A DNA stretch of 64,000 bases. Source: Gammaproteobacteria bacterium. GTDB lineage: Bacteria; Pseudomonadota; Gammaproteobacteria; Pseudomonadales; Azotimanducaceae. Below the pieces are notes generated by a model, which was given only the letters and a program-made list of their open reading frames with translations, was not told where the DNA came from and made no database searches. A program made the position numbers and the translations under genes. The DNA lies in NCBI GenBank assembly GCA_021773555.1, contig JAJFKA010000182.1, positions 1 through 64,000 on the forward strand, written 5' to 3'. This document shows positions 52,091 through 61,848 of this stretch, one piece after another; the stretch's first letter is position 1; each line of letters starts with the position of its first letter.

Positions 52091-52933
52091 TCAGACCGCT
52101 TTGTCATCGTTACCACCCAGGAAGCTCGCGACGACCCGCAGGTAGCGAACCGGTGCGAGCCGTTCCAGCAGTGCTGCGAGTCTGGCGTCCCGGCCAACCA
52201 GTATCTGTGCCTTATTGGCAAGCACGCCCCGCAGAATTTGTTCAGCAGCTTGTGCAGACGTAAGGCCGGCAATTTCTTCAAATCTGTTGATAAATTCCTC
52301 CCTGGTCGGTGCGTTATTGTCTGCTGCCACATAACGCGATGACTTGATGATATTGGTTTTAACACCACCGGGTTGCACACAGCTGACGCCAATATGCGTC
52401 TCGGTCAGTTCTCCCCGCATTGCGTAGGTAAAACCTCGAACGGCAAACTTCGACGCGTTGTAGGCGGATTGGCTGGGTACCGCAATAACACCAAAAATGC
52501 TGGAAGTATTTATGACATGGGCCTCGTCGACTTGTTGCAGGTAGGGCAGGAAAGCCTTGCTGCCGTAAATCACTCCCCAGAAGTTGATCCCCATCAGCCA
52601 CTCAAAGTCCTCGTAGCGCATGTGTTCAACAGTGTCGGTTACCGAGACCCCTGCATTGTTGAAAATCATATTGACCTTGCCGTGGCCGGCGACAACATCA
52701 GCGGCAAACTGTTCAACAGCTTGACGGTCAGCAACATCCAGCGTGTGCTCGGTTACCTTGACCGCGTGCTGGGCCTCTATCAGGGACCTGGTTTCTCCGA
52801 GCGCCGGTTCATTGATATCGGCAATCGCAACATGGCAGCCGCGACTCGCCAGCGCCAGTGCCAGCGCCTGACCCATGCCTGAACCGGCGCCGGTAATGGC
52901 TGCGACTTTGTCCTGAAAATTTGTAACGGGCAT
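52091..52933 (-). CDS. Short-chain dehydrogenase/reductase
   Basis: A 280-residue classical SDR. The coenzyme motif is ITGAGSGMGQALALALASRG (TGxxxGxG) with Asp after HVAIAD, favouring NAD(H). NNAGVS and the catalytic Ser...YNASK follow; the C-terminal tail is longer than usual. The substrate is unknown. ATG 52933 begins two bases after the selB stop, so it is likely cotranscribed with selAB, but nothing links its chemistry to selenium. Confidence 0.86.
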   Translation of the reverse strand: MPVTNFQDKVAAITGAGSGMGQALALALASRGCHVAIADINEPALGETRSLIEAQHAVKVTEHTLDVADRQAVEQFAADVVAGHGKVNMIFNNAGVSVTDTVEHMRYEDFEWLMGINFWGVIYGSKAFLPYLQQVDEAHVINTSSIFGVIAVPSQSAYNASKFAVRGFTYAMRGELTETHIGVSCVQPGGVKTNIIKSSRYVAADNNAPTREEFINRFEEIAGLTSAQAAEQILRGVLANKAQILVGRDARLAALLERLAPVRYLRVVASFLGGNDDKAV

Positions 52934-52935
52934 GA

Positions 52936-54843
52936 TTACTCCTGGTTTGTGGCAGCGGCCGGGGGAATAAAGGGTTTGATAATTTTTCTCTGGTCACCCT
53001 GTCGTTGGGTGATGCCGCGCCCGTCAAAATATTCCAGTATTTCGATGGCAAGGTTTCTCCCGATGCCCGTGACATCACGGTATTGTTTCACCGTTAGCTG
53101 CCCCTGGTCAGCGGCCCGGGACAATAGCTGGTGTAACTCATCCATCGCAACGGGCAGAAAATAGCGGTTGGCGACCGGGCGCACGACCAGGCCTTTGGCC
53201 AGGCATTCCCGCAGGGCTTTCTCAATCTGTTTTGGCGGTAAACCCAACTGGCTGGCCACCTCGTGGAGCACCGGAGGCCTGGTCGGTTCCCGGGATAACA
53301 AAGGCTCAACTTTCTCCCATACCTTCAGTACGTCCGGTGGTAGTTGCGCACTAAACCCTGGTCGCTGTAGAACGTTACCGGATTTTATCAGTTCCTCGTT
53401 TGCCACCAGATGATCGATAAGTTCGTCGACAAAGTTAACCCCGCGAGCAAGAAAATGTGCGATCTGATTGCGTGATAGTCCCTTGCTGTGCGGATTGTCA
53501 CGGTGCCAGTCATCCAGTTTTTGCAGTAATTCCAGGATAAGTTGCTCGAGATGCACGGGCTCGATAAGTGTCTCGGAAAAACTGCAACTGGGTGTCAGCG
53601 TGAGATAGCTTTCGAGCTCATGGTCACGGAGATTGAGCCGGTCACAGGTGCGGGTGCGATTGATTCCTGTGGGCGCGCTGGCGAGCATGACTGTGAGGTT
53701 ATGCTGCGGGTCACGAGACGACAACTGAGCCAGATATGCGACTCGCTCCGGTCTGTTGCGGCCCCGGGCGGGGGAAAAGGGATCTAGCACCACGCCCCCT
53801 GCGATGGTGCGGTTCGCTCCCTGATCCCGCAGAATTATCCTGTCGCCCATACAAAGGTTGATAGCTTCGCTGCATACCAGTTGGGCAAAGCCGGTTTCGC
53901 CAGGCTCGAACCTGGATGCCTGCAATGTGGCGAGTCGTCCGTGGATATGATTGGCGGCCGAATGGATGTGCACAGGTGTCCAGTGTCGCAACGGTCGGGT
54001 CTCGCTGGCGAGTACTCTGATGCGGACGTCGAACCGATTGGTTGGCAAATGCTGCGCGTTGCTCGTCAGCCAGTTTCCGCGGCTGACATGTTCGCGGCTC
54101 AGATTATGGGTCGCAATATTGATGGCGCAGCGATCACCTTTCTGAGCGCGGGTGGCGGGCTGGTTCTGGGTATGAATACTACGAACCCTGACTGATTCCC
54201 CGAGGGGCACAAGGGTTAATGCATCACCTTCACTGACTGCGCCGGAAAACACTGAACCCGTGACCACCAGCCCTGAGCCTTTAACAGTAAAACAACGATC
54301 GATGGCCAATCTGAAATGGCCATCAGGCGCGGCGGTGTCGAGTTCCGCGGCAGTCAGGCACAGGGTGGTTTTCAGATCTTCAATACCTTCGCCGGTCAGA
54401 CTGGAGACCGGGTAAATAGTCGCTTCTCTAAGACTGGTAGGTGCAAGTAAGTCGGTGATTTGCTGGCCTACCTGAGTCACTCTTTCGGAGTCCACCCGGT
54501 CGATCTTGGTGAGCGCAACGGCGCCGAGGGCAATGCCCAGCTGATCTAGAATAGCGAGATGCTCTACCGTTTGCGGCATGGGACCATCGTCAGCGGCGAT
54601 CACCAGCAGGGCGAAGTCGATTGCTCCTACACCAGCAAGCATATTGTTTATGAACTTGATGTGTCCCGGTACATCAATGAATCCGAGCCGCCCTCCCAGT
54701 TCATCATCAATATAGGCGAATCCCAGATCGATGGTCAGGCCTCTGTTGCGTTCCTCCTCGAGCCGGTCGGTTTCAATGCCTGTCAGCGCATGTACGAGCT
54801 TTGTCTTTCCGTGGTCAACATGGCCTGCGGTTGCGATAATCAC
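52936..54843 (-). CDS. selB: Selenocysteine-specific elongation factor SelB
   Basis: A 635-residue GTPase that brings Sec-tRNA to UGA codons by binding the SECIS hairpin. The G1 motif is [14 protein letters not shown], followed by [14 protein letters not shown] (G2), DVPGH (G3) and LTKIDRV (G4), all near the N-terminus. Domains II-III follow, then the C-terminal winged-helix repeats that bind the SECIS (for example [14 protein letters not shown] and [21 protein letters not shown]). The start overlaps the selA stop by four bases. Its presence supports true selenocysteine decoding in this organism. Confidence 0.95.
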   Translation of the reverse strand: MIIATAGHVDHGKTKLVHALTGIETDRLEEERNRGLTIDLGFAYIDDELGGRLGFIDVPGHIKFINNMLAGVGAIDFALLVIAADDGPMPQTVEHLAILDQLGIALGAVALTKIDRVDSERVTQVGQQITDLLAPTSLREATIYPVSSLTGEGIEDLKTTLCLTAAELDTAAPDGHFRLAIDRCFTVKGSGLVVTGSVFSGAVSEGDALTLVPLGESVRVRSIHTQNQPATRAQKGDRCAINIATHNLSREHVSRGNWLTSNAQHLPTNRFDVRIRVLASETRPLRHWTPVHIHSAANHIHGRLATLQASRFEPGETGFAQLVCSEAINLCMGDRIILRDQGANRTIAGGVVLDPFSPARGRNRPERVAYLAQLSSRDPQHNLTVMLASAPTGINRTRTCDRLNLRDHELESYLTLTPSCSFSETLIEPVHLEQLILELLQKLDDWHRDNPHSKGLSRNQIAHFLARGVNFVDELIDHLVANEELIKSGNVLQRPGFSAQLPPDVLKVWEKVEPLLSREPTRPPVLHEVASQLGLPPKQIEKALRECLAKGLVVRPVANRYFLPVAMDELHQLLSRAADQGQLTVKQYRDVTGIGRNLAIEILEYFDGRGITQRQGDQRKIIKPFIPPAAATNQE

Positions 54844-56291
54844 GGCTGCGCCAGAATTTCCAGTTGTTCGAGCAGCGGAGTGACAGAATCCAGTGTGCGC
54901 AGATCGAAGAGCAACGCACCCTGATGCAGGCGACCGACAATCGGAACAGGCAGTTGCCTGAACCGCAGGGCGATCTCCTGCAATGCCTTGTCTGCGTGCT
55001 CTGTTTGTAACGGAACAATTCTGATGGCTTTGCTCGCCAGTAGATCCAGGGGCAGCGAGCCACTGCCAATCTGACTCAGGGCATCGATGATTGTGACGCT
55101 GGCGTGATTATTCAGGGCCTGTTGAAAAGCAGGTAATACCTGTTCTGCCAGTTGCTGGATTTCGGCTGCCGAGCGGGTGAGGAACTTCAAAGTTGGCAGG
55201 GTTTCCTGCAGGCGATCCGGATCCCGATACAGGTTGAGTACTTCGAAGAGCGCAGCCATGGTTATTTTGTCAACCCTCAAGGCACGCTTCAATGGATTGC
55301 CCCGAATCTGTTCGATCAAATCCCTGCGTCCGATAATGATGCCTGCCTGTGGACCGCCAAGCAGTTTGTCACCGCTGAAGGTCACCACGTCCGCACCACC
55401 TTCGATGGCTTCTCGGGCGGTTGGTTCATGGGGCAGGTTGTAGTTCGTCAGGTCTACAAGTGTTCCGCTGCCGAGATCGGTCACAAACGGTAATCCGTGT
55501 TCGTGGGCGAGTGCGCTGACCTCCGAGTCCTTTACGGCATTGGTGAAGCCCTTAATCTCGTAGTTAGAAGTGTGTACTTTCATGAGCAGGGCGGTGTCTT
55601 TGTTGATCGCGGCGGCATAATCGCGCAAGTGGGTTCGGTTGGTCGAGCCGATCTCAACGAGCCTGCAACCGGATTGCAGCATGATTTCAGGAATGCGAAA
55701 TGATCCACCGATCTCGACCAGTTCCCCACGTGAAACGGGAACTTCCCGGTTGCGGGCAAGTGTCGCCAGGGTGATCAGTACGGCCGCTGCGTTGTTATTA
55801 ACCACGGTTGCCGCCTCGGCGCCGGTCATTTCGACGATCAGGCGCTCAATATGCACGTCGCGATCACCACGTTTGCCGGAGGCCAGATCGAATTCCAGAT
55901 TACTGGACCCACGCGCAATCCTGACCATGGTTGTGATCGCAGTTTCCGGTAGTGCCGCGCGACCAAGATTAGTGTGCAGGACCGTACCGGTGAGGTTCAG
56001 TAACGGTTGAAGCGAAAAGCTCCTCGCCGCCATGAAAGTGTGCATGCGCGAGATAATGTCACGATCCGGAGGTACGGATTCCTCCTGGTTGGCGATGGCC
56101 GCACGAATCTCCGCCAGGATCGAACGCGCTGCTTGCGTGACCCGCGCTCGTCCATAGCTTTCAAGCAGCGGCTCACACTCTACGGAGTGGAGCAGGCGGT
56201 CAACCGAGGGGATTCCCACAAAGCCGGTTGCGGTCACAGCTCCCGGTTTTTCTCCGGAATCCGTGGACGAATCGTCAATTGTGCCTGTCAT
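54840..56291 (-). CDS. selA: L-seryl-tRNA(Sec) selenium transferase SelA
   Basis: A 483-residue PLP enzyme that converts Ser-tRNA(Sec) to Sec-tRNA(Sec) using selenophosphate. Markers: [18 protein letters not shown] near residue 100, [15 protein letters not shown], and the PLP lysine in [15 protein letters not shown]. The N-terminal extension of about 30 residues is slightly longer than usual. It is followed by selB with a four-base overlap and preceded by the SPOR lipoprotein gene three bases away. selC (tRNA-Sec) and selD are not in the window. Confidence 0.96.
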   Translation of the reverse strand: MTGTIDDSSTDSGEKPGAVTATGFVGIPSVDRLLHSVECEPLLESYGRARVTQAARSILAEIRAAIANQEESVPPDRDIISRMHTFMAARSFSLQPLLNLTGTVLHTNLGRAALPETAITTMVRIARGSSNLEFDLASGKRGDRDVHIERLIVEMTGAEAATVVNNNAAAVLITLATLARNREVPVSRGELVEIGGSFRIPEIMLQSGCRLVEIGSTNRTHLRDYAAAINKDTALLMKVHTSNYEIKGFTNAVKDSEVSALAHEHGLPFVTDLGSGTLVDLTNYNLPHEPTAREAIEGGADVVTFSGDKLLGGPQAGIIIGRRDLIEQIRGNPLKRALRVDKITMAALFEVLNLYRDPDRLQETLPTLKFLTRSAAEIQQLAEQVLPAFQQALNNHASVTIIDALSQIGSGSLPLDLLASKAIRIVPLQTEHADKALQEIALRFRQLPVPIVGRLHQGALLFDLRTLDSVTPLLEQLEILAQP

Positions 56292-56294
56292 GTT

Positions 56295-56978
56295 TCATTG
56301 CGCAGCCAGTTTGATGGCTTCCTGTAGTGGCGCAAGGTTTCGGATCCAGGGTTGCATGGTGAGCGTCCGCCCTTGTAGCCATGCCTCCCTGGCACTGAGG
56401 GCACTGGCTCTGTCAGGATAGATTCCCAGCAATAGTACATACCAGTCCGTGCCCTGACTGCTGATGCGAGTCAACAGTGGTTCATCAATACCCTGGTTAC
56501 TCGCAAAAGTCAGCACCTGTTCCCTGCCTTGCATCGCGATCAACTGCACGGCGAAAAAATCGGCGGGTTGTTGCAGGATCAGCGCACTTTTGTCCGAAGA
56601 CACCGCTGTTAAAGCGGCCAGTACGGTTTCAGGTTTTGGCTCTGGCTCCGGGACGACGACAGGCTCCGGCGGCAGCATGGGTTGCGGCATCTGTTTAACA
56701 TTGGCGTCCGAGGTGCTTGCCGGCTTCGGTTTTTTTCCGGGTTGAGGTTTCTCCTCACATTCCCAGCTTCGATCTTCCTCATTGCCGTAGCAATACCAGC
56801 TACGCGCCGCGCCGGTATTGTTGACGATGTTCGTTGGGTCGCAGCCGCCTTCCGGGCAGTCGTCTGAGTCACGGAACCATGAGCAGGAAGAAATGAGTGT
56901 GAGCATGAGGGCAGCCAGCAGACCGGCTCTAAAAGTCCTGCCAAACTCGCAGTCAGGATTGGTTAAAAACGCTAGCAC
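56295..56978 (-). CDS. SPOR-like lipoprotein
   Basis: About 227 residues from a likely GTG at 56978. The frame is open upstream but that part lies inside the desulfhydrase gene. A lipoprotein signal ends in the lipobox ISSC (AALMLTLISSCSW). A Pro/Lys/Glu-rich linker follows (about residues 85-120), and the C-terminal 80 residues form a SPOR-like domain (FFAVQLIAMQGREQVLTFAS, WYVLLLGIYPDRASALSARE), which usually binds denuded septal peptidoglycan. The start is uncertain. It is three bases from selA, but a functional link is not evident. Confidence 0.7.
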   Translation of the reverse strand: MLAFLTNPDCEFGRTFRAGLLAALMLTLISSCSWFRDSDDCPEGGCDPTNIVNNTGAARSWYCYGNEEDRSWECEEKPQPGKKPKPASTSDANVKQMPQPMLPPEPVVVPEPEPKPETVLAALTAVSSDKSALILQQPADFFAVQLIAMQGREQVLTFASNQGIDEPLLTRISSQGTDWYVLLLGIYPDRASALSAREAWLQGRTLTMQPWIRNLAPLQEAIKLAAQ

Positions 56979-57024
56979 AGGTTCAAATTTCCGGGATTGG
57001 ACAAGCTGCGGATTCAACCACACA

Positions 57025-58017
57025 TTAGGCCGCCGGGGTAGGTGAATTACCAAATTGTTCCCTGTGGGGGAAAAGCCCGAAAATCCCGCCGGTGTGCACG
57101 AACACCACGTCATCGGTGTCTTTAAATTGGCCCCGGTGCAATTCCTGGATAAAACCGTCAAAGGCTTTTCCCGTGTAGACGGGGTCAAGGACAATGCCCT
57201 CGAGCGATGCGACGAGGCGAATTGTCTCGTAGACATGTTCATCTGCCCGCCCGTAGCCCGGGCCGACATAACCGTCAATAATATTAATTGGCAACCTGGG
57301 GACATTTTGCCCATAGCGGGTTTGCCAGGCGGCAACGTCATTACTGATTTTGGCTTTGAAGTACGCTGCATCATCACACACGTTAAAGGCAACCATCTGG
57401 CCTGCGAGGCCGTGCAGATGTTTACCGAGAATCAGCCCGCCGAGGGTTCCACCGGAGCCAGCCGCCGAAATAACATATCCCGGATCAATGTCATGCCGGG
57501 AAAAGTCGGTGGCGAGTTCAGCGGCAGCCTCAATGTAGCCCCAGAGGCCAATTTCATCGCTGGCGCCGACAGGAATGGTAAAAGCCTTCTCCCCGTTTTT
57601 TTCGTAGTCGATGCTGAGGTCTGCGAAAATGCGGTCCAGTTCAGCGAATTCACTCGCCGATGCGTAACTGATTCGGCAACCTGTCAATTCGTCCAGGAGC
57701 AGGTTGCCATCCGCCGGGGACCGTTCTGCCCCGCGCAGTACGAGGTGGCACTTCAGCCCGAGTCTTGCCGCCGTCAACGCGGTTGCCCGGCAATGGTTGG
57801 ATTGCACCCCGCCGGCGGTCATGATGACCGTGGCGCTTTCTTCAAGCGCCTGACCCATCGAGAACTCCAGTTTTCGTAGCTTGTTACCCGAGGCCGCAAT
57901 TTCAGTCAGGTCATCTCGCTTCATCCAGATTCGTGGGCCTCCGAGTGAGGTAGACAAGCGCGTCAGACAAGTGAGGGGGGTGGGTAGTCTTGCGAGTGAA
58001 ATTCGAGGCGGGATCAT
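57025..58017 (-). CDS. D-cysteine desulfhydrase / ACC deaminase-family PLP enzyme
   Basis: A 330-residue fold-type II PLP enzyme. The PLP lysine lies in ASGNKLRKLEF, with GGVQSNHCRATALTAARLG and the phosphate cradle AAGSGGTLGGLILG. D-cysteine desulfhydrases break D-cysteine to pyruvate, H2S and ammonia; ACC deaminase is the close relative, and GIFGLFPHREQF near the C-terminus fits the desulfhydrase branch. The start is ATG 58017. It is the first gene of the run leading to selAB, so sulfur or selenium supply is a tempting but unproven link. Confidence 0.84.
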   Translation of the reverse strand: MIPPRISLARLPTPLTCLTRLSTSLGGPRIWMKRDDLTEIAASGNKLRKLEFSMGQALEESATVIMTAGGVQSNHCRATALTAARLGLKCHLVLRGAERSPADGNLLLDELTGCRISYASASEFAELDRIFADLSIDYEKNGEKAFTIPVGASDEIGLWGYIEAAAELATDFSRHDIDPGYVISAAGSGGTLGGLILGKHLHGLAGQMVAFNVCDDAAYFKAKISNDVAAWQTRYGQNVPRLPINIIDGYVGPGYGRADEHVYETIRLVASLEGIVLDPVYTGKAFDGFIQELHRGQFKDTDDVVFVHTGGIFGLFPHREQFGNSPTPAA

Positions 58018-58064
58018 GTTCAAAGGATGCTTTCCAATTATTAGTGTTTACCGTCACCATGCCC

Positions 58065-58101
58065 CCGGGCAGCGGCGACGGTATAATATGTGACTGCCCG
58101 G
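58065..58101 (+). promoter_or_regulatory. Perfect TATAAT flanked by an 8-bp inverted repeat, upstream of apbE
   Basis: CCGGGCAG (58065-58072) and CTGCCCGG (58094-58101) are perfect inverted arms 21 bases apart. TATAAT at 58082-58087 lies between them, and apbE starts at 58114. A protein bound at both arms would cover the promoter. No good -35 is seen, so an activator may be needed. A transcript hairpin is the other possibility. Confidence 0.42.
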
Positions 58102-58113
58102 AAAGGTTGATAC

Positions 58114-59115
58114 ATGGCTGTTAAATATACAATGTTCGTCGCGCTGATACTGACGTTTCTTGCAGGATGTGACGCTGCGCGGTTGCAGACGTTTTCCGGG
58201 TCCACAATGGGGACGACCTACACGGTTAAAGTCGTCGGTCAAAACCTGCCGGATAATCTTGGCGACCTGCTTGATTCCGAATTGATCAGAATTAACAGCC
58301 TGATGTCTACCTACGACGTGCAGTCTGAATTATCACGTTTCAATCATTCCAGGGTCAATGAACCCTTCACGGTATCCCCTGATTTAATTTCCGTGGTGAA
58401 ACTGGCGCGTACCGTCTTTGAAGACAGCGATCACGCCTTCGATCCCACCATCGGTCCGCTGGTCAATCTATGGGGTTTCGGACCTGACCCTGCGCTGGAC
58501 GTCGTGCCTTCGGATTCCGCCATAATGGATGCCCTGGCGCGGGTCGGGTTCACAGCGCTGGTGATCGGCAGTGATAGTCTGACCCGGGACAAAGCACTCT
58601 ACGTAGACCTTTCGGCGATTGCCAAGGGATACGCCGTTGATCAGCTGGCACTGATCCTTGACGGTCACGGCCTGAAGGACTATCTGGTAGAGGTTGGCGG
58701 AGAGCTACGCGCCAGTGGTCACAATGAAGCGGGTCGAATCTGGACCATTGCCATCGAAACTCCCGATAAACTCAGTCGTTCCATATTCAGGGCGCTGCCA
58801 CTTCGCGACATGGGTATGGCGACCTCGGGTGACTACCGGAACTATTTCGAGGTCGACGGTGTTCGCTACTCACATACGATCGACCCGAAAACAGGCAGAC
58901 CGATCACCAATAATATTGCGTCCGTGACTGTCCTGGCATCATCAACGGCGCTTGCCGACGGTTATGCTACTGCGATTGGTGTTTTAGGGCTTGAGCGAGG
59001 AATGTTGATGGCCGATGAGCAGAACTTGCCCGTGTTGGTTATAATAAAAACCTCGTCGGGGTTTGTTGAGCGATTGTCAACAAGACTGGAACAGTATCTG
59101 GACGAAATGCAGTGA
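58114..59115 (+). CDS. apbE: FAD:protein FMN transferase ApbE
   Basis: A 333-residue periplasmic lipoprotein (lipobox LAGC in LILTFLAGCDA). ApbE attaches FMN covalently to threonines of target proteins such as NqrB and NqrC, using FAD. Seen: GSTMGTTYTVKVV, GPLVNLWGFG, the AIAKGYAVDQLALIL flavin-binding stretch, VEVGGELRASG and YSHTIDPKTGRPI with the Mg2+ site. AAGG lies eight bases before the ATG. nqrM follows after 43 bases, supporting a role in Na+-NQR maturation. Confidence 0.94.
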   Translation: MAVKYTMFVALILTFLAGCDAARLQTFSGSTMGTTYTVKVVGQNLPDNLGDLLDSELIRINSLMSTYDVQSELSRFNHSRVNEPFTVSPDLISVVKLARTVFEDSDHAFDPTIGPLVNLWGFGPDPALDVVPSDSAIMDALARVGFTALVIGSDSLTRDKALYVDLSAIAKGYAVDQLALILDGHGLKDYLVEVGGELRASGHNEAGRIWTIAIETPDKLSRSIFRALPLRDMGMATSGDYRNYFEVDGVRYSHTIDPKTGRPITNNIASVTVLASSTALADGYATAIGVLGLERGMLMADEQNLPVLVIIKTSSGFVERLSTRLEQYLDEMQ

Positions 59116-59158
59116 TCGTTTTTGGTCAATGCAGGCACAATCGCCACGGGAATAACGA

Positions 59159-59392
59159 ATGATTGAATTTCTTTTCACCTTTATCATTTTTTTGGCCATC
59201 ATGGCGGCCATGGCAGTCGGGGTGTTTCGTGGGCGTGCACCGATTTCCGGATCCTGTGGTGGGCTTGCCAATCTGGGCGTTGATGGGGCTTGTGAAATAT
59301 GTGGGGGTAATCCGTCCCTGTGCGAGGCGCAAAGTTCCGGTTCGCCGGACAATAAGGTCAGTTTCTACGAGGCCGACCAGGCGCCAAAGTAG
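59159..59392 (+). CDS. nqrM: Na+-NQR maturation protein NqrM
   Basis: A 77-residue protein with one N-terminal membrane helix (FTFIIFLAIMAAMAVGVF) and a cysteine-rich segment just after it (GSCGGLANLGVDGACEICGG, then a further Cys). These four conserved cysteines are the hallmark of NqrM, which helps assemble the iron-sulfur centre of the Na+-translocating NADH:quinone reductase. It follows apbE as at the end of many nqr operons, although nqrABCDEF are not in the window. Confidence 0.9.
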   Translation: MIEFLFTFIIFLAIMAAMAVGVFRGRAPISGSCGGLANLGVDGACEICGGNPSLCEAQSSGSPDNKVSFYEADQAPK

Positions 59393-59393
59393 C

Positions 59394-60500
59394 TCATCCG
59401 GCCCAGATTTCCTTGCGTGCCAGGTAAAACTCGTGACTCCGATTCATATCATCAAGGAAGCGAGGCAACTCATCCATTAGCAGTGCCTGGGGGCCATCCA
59501 CCAGTGCGCTTGCCGGATGTGGATGGAAATCAACCAGCACCATATTCGCACCTGCGACGAGTCCCTGGGCAGCGGCGTGGGCGACATCGAGGATGCCATC
59601 GGGTGCACTGTCACGGGTGCCGACTGAATGGGATGGATCAACACAAACCGGCATGCGTGTCAGGCGCTTGATGACCGGAACCTGCCCGAAATCAACCATG
59701 TTCCTGTGCGGTGCGCCGCCTTCACTTTTCATCCCGCGCAAACAGAATACGACGGATGAATTTCCTTCGCTGGCAAGATATTCAGCCGCATTCAGTGATT
59801 CATTCAGACTCACGCCGTAACCACGCTTGAACAGCACCGGGTATTCACGTTGTCGGCCAACAACTTTAAGTAACTCGAAATTCTGTGTGTTTCTTGTCCC
59901 GATTTGTAACATTACCCCGGTCGGGCTTCCGGTTTCCTTCAGTGCCTGATTGATCTCATCAATCTGGCTCTCGTGGGTTACCTCCATAGCGATGACCTTG
60001 ATACCGTATTTTCCCGCCAGTTCAAACACATAGGGCAGACAGGATTTGCCGTGGCCCTGGAATGAGTAGGGATTGGTCCTTGGCTTGTAGGCTCCCATCC
60101 GGGTACAAACCTGGCCGTGCGCTTTCAGCGCCTTCATCATTTCCTCCACATGCTCGCGGGTATCGACCGCGCATAATCCCGCCAGAACGTGGCAATTATC
60201 CTGGGAGAACGAAACGCCATTGTAGGTAAATCCGCTGCTGCGATTCTGATCACGATGTCTACCCAGGATGCGGTATTCCTCAGAAATGCGAACCACCCGG
60301 TCAACACAATCGAGGCTTTCGATTTCCGCCTGGTCAAGCATATGTGTTTCACCGAGCAGGTAAATCTCACTGAGCTTTTGTACCGCGCCCTGGACAACAT
60401 GATGTTGCAGTTGGATGTTGGGCAGTTGTTCAAGAAACGTCAGGGTTTTTTTGTAGGCATCTGACTGCTCGTCAATATCTGCCTTGAGAATTAGAATCAT
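59394..60500 (-). CDS. 3-deoxy-7-phosphoheptulonate synthase, type I-beta
   Basis: A 368-residue enzyme that joins phosphoenolpyruvate and erythrose 4-phosphate, the first step of aromatic amino acid synthesis. ATG 60500 begins the ferredoxin-like N-terminal domain MILILKADID of the AroG/Thermotoga-type I-beta enzymes. The barrel has MGAYKPRTNPYSFQGHG, PVLFKRGYGVSLNESLNAAE, VFCLRGMKSEGG, VCVDPSHSVGTRD and VDFHPHPASALVDGPQAL. Regulation by aromatic amino acids through the N-domain is possible. It converges on nqrM with one base between the stops. Confidence 0.9.
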   Translation of the reverse strand: MILILKADIDEQSDAYKKTLTFLEQLPNIQLQHHVVQGAVQKLSEIYLLGETHMLDQAEIESLDCVDRVVRISEEYRILGRHRDQNRSSGFTYNGVSFSQDNCHVLAGLCAVDTREHVEEMMKALKAHGQVCTRMGAYKPRTNPYSFQGHGKSCLPYVFELAGKYGIKVIAMEVTHESQIDEINQALKETGSPTGVMLQIGTRNTQNFELLKVVGRQREYPVLFKRGYGVSLNESLNAAEYLASEGNSSVVFCLRGMKSEGGAPHRNMVDFGQVPVIKRLTRMPVCVDPSHSVGTRDSAPDGILDVAHAAAQGLVAGANMVLVDFHPHPASALVDGPQALLMDELPRFLDDMNRSHEFYLARKEIWAG

Positions 60501-60609
60501 AAAAGGGGTATCCGGCTTACTCGGTATGTTGGGGCGGCACACGATATTGTAGCCTATCTTGTGAAAGATAAGCGGATTCGTGCTTCAATAAACACGAAGG
60601 AGTTTCTTG

Positions 60610-61848
60610 ATGTTTAACAATTGGCGTCTGTTGGTCGCGACCCGCTACTCAATGTCCGGCACCACAGATCACCTGGTTTCATTTATGTCATTGGTTTCGA
60701 TCACCGGTCTCGTGCTGGGTGTCGCTGTGCTCGTCATTGTATTGTCGGTAATGAATGGTTTTGAGGAAGAGCTGAGGTTGCGGGTTCTGGGTGTGGTACC
60801 TCACGGCATCATCTATAGCCGGGCAACTCAGCCGGACTGGGCCGGCCTTGAAAGCCTGTTGCAGGACCATGCAGAAGTGATTGCGACAGCACCACTAATC
60901 GAAGGTGCCGGGCTGGTGTTAGCCAATGGCAAATTGCTTGGGGCCGCGTTCACGGGTGTGGACCCGGTGCGAGAACACAAGGTTTCCATTGTGTCCCAGT
61001 TTGTAACGAACGGCGCTTTTGAGGCGTTACAGCCAGGTGCCTTCAATGTTGTCCTTGGTGAGCATATGGCCCGGGAACTGGGAGTGGACATTGGTGACAG
61101 ACTGACCTTAGTGACACCCGAAATTCGCTTCAGCCTGGCCGGTCCCCTGCCAACGATGAAACGACTTCGGGTTGTGGCCTTATTCAAAGTGGGGTCAGAC
61201 ATTGACAAGTCGCAACTCTACCTGCATATCAATGACGCACAGAAAATCAAAAGGCAAACAGGAATCGACGGAATACGAGTGCAGGTTCGAGATCTGTTCT
61301 CGGCACCGGCTGTGATTCATGCCTTGATCGTTGAAATGGATGATAGCCTCTTATATGGCCAAAGCTGGATGAGCCGTCATGGCAATCTTTATGACGCGAT
61401 TCAAATGCAAAAAACCACCATGTTTCTGCTGTTACTCATGCTCGTAGCCGTCGCCGCGTTTAATGTTGTTTCTAATCTGATGATGACGGTCCGGGATAAA
61501 CAGGCGGACATTGCAATTCTTAGAACTATCGGTGCATCTCCCGGGGCGATCAGAACCGTATTTATCATTCATGGATTTCTGGTCGGCGTCGTTGGGGTGA
61601 GTCTGGGGATTCTGATCGGCACGCTAACCGCCACCTGGCTGGGTGATCTTTACGCCTCGGTGGATCGATTCTTCGGTCTCGGACTGATGGATGAGTACTT
61701 CATCCAATATCTACCTACTCGCGTACTCGGATCAGATATTCTGGTTATTACGATGGTTTCTCTGATGATTTGTCTGCTGGCAACAATTTATCCCGCGTCC
61801 AGTGCGGCATCGACCAACCCGGTAGAGGCACTGCAAAATGAAGGATGA
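60610..61848 (+). CDS. lolC: Lipoprotein-releasing ABC transporter permease LolC
   Basis: A 412-residue inner-membrane protein with one N-terminal and three C-terminal helices and a periplasmic domain between, as in all LolC/E proteins. LVIVLSVMNGFEEELRLRVLG and the C-terminal MVAVAAFNVVSNLMMTVRD with ILRTIGASPGAIRTVF are family blocks. The complex lifts lipoproteins out of the inner membrane and hands them to LolA. AAGGAG precedes ATG 60610. lolD overlaps its end by 11 bases. Confidence 0.93.
   Translation: MFNNWRLLVATRYSMSGTTDHLVSFMSLVSITGLVLGVAVLVIVLSVMNGFEEELRLRVLGVVPHGIIYSRATQPDWAGLESLLQDHAEVIATAPLIEGAGLVLANGKLLGAAFTGVDPVREHKVSIVSQFVTNGAFEALQPGAFNVVLGEHMARELGVDIGDRLTLVTPEIRFSLAGPLPTMKRLRVVALFKVGSDIDKSQLYLHINDAQKIKRQTGIDGIRVQVRDLFSAPAVIHALIVEMDDSLLYGQSWMSRHGNLYDAIQMQKTTMFLLLLMLVAVAAFNVVSNLMMTVRDKQADIAILRTIGASPGAIRTVFIIHGFLVGVVGVSLGILIGTLTATWLGDLYASVDRFFGLGLMDEYFIQYLPTRVLGSDILVITMVSLMICLLATIYPASSAASTNPVEALQNEG

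Noticed and set aside
52045-52392. N-terminal extension of the exported orphan protein into the SDR gene
   Set aside because: A GTG at 52044 with GGGGAGG and a signal peptide gives a better start; the extension only overlaps the SDR.
56979-57392. N-terminal extension of the SPOR lipoprotein
   Set aside because: It lies mostly inside the desulfhydrase gene and would bury the lipoprotein signal.
57055-57879. 274-codon plus-strand frame opposite the desulfhydrase gene
   Set aside because: The minus strand has the PLP motifs; the plus-strand product resembles nothing.
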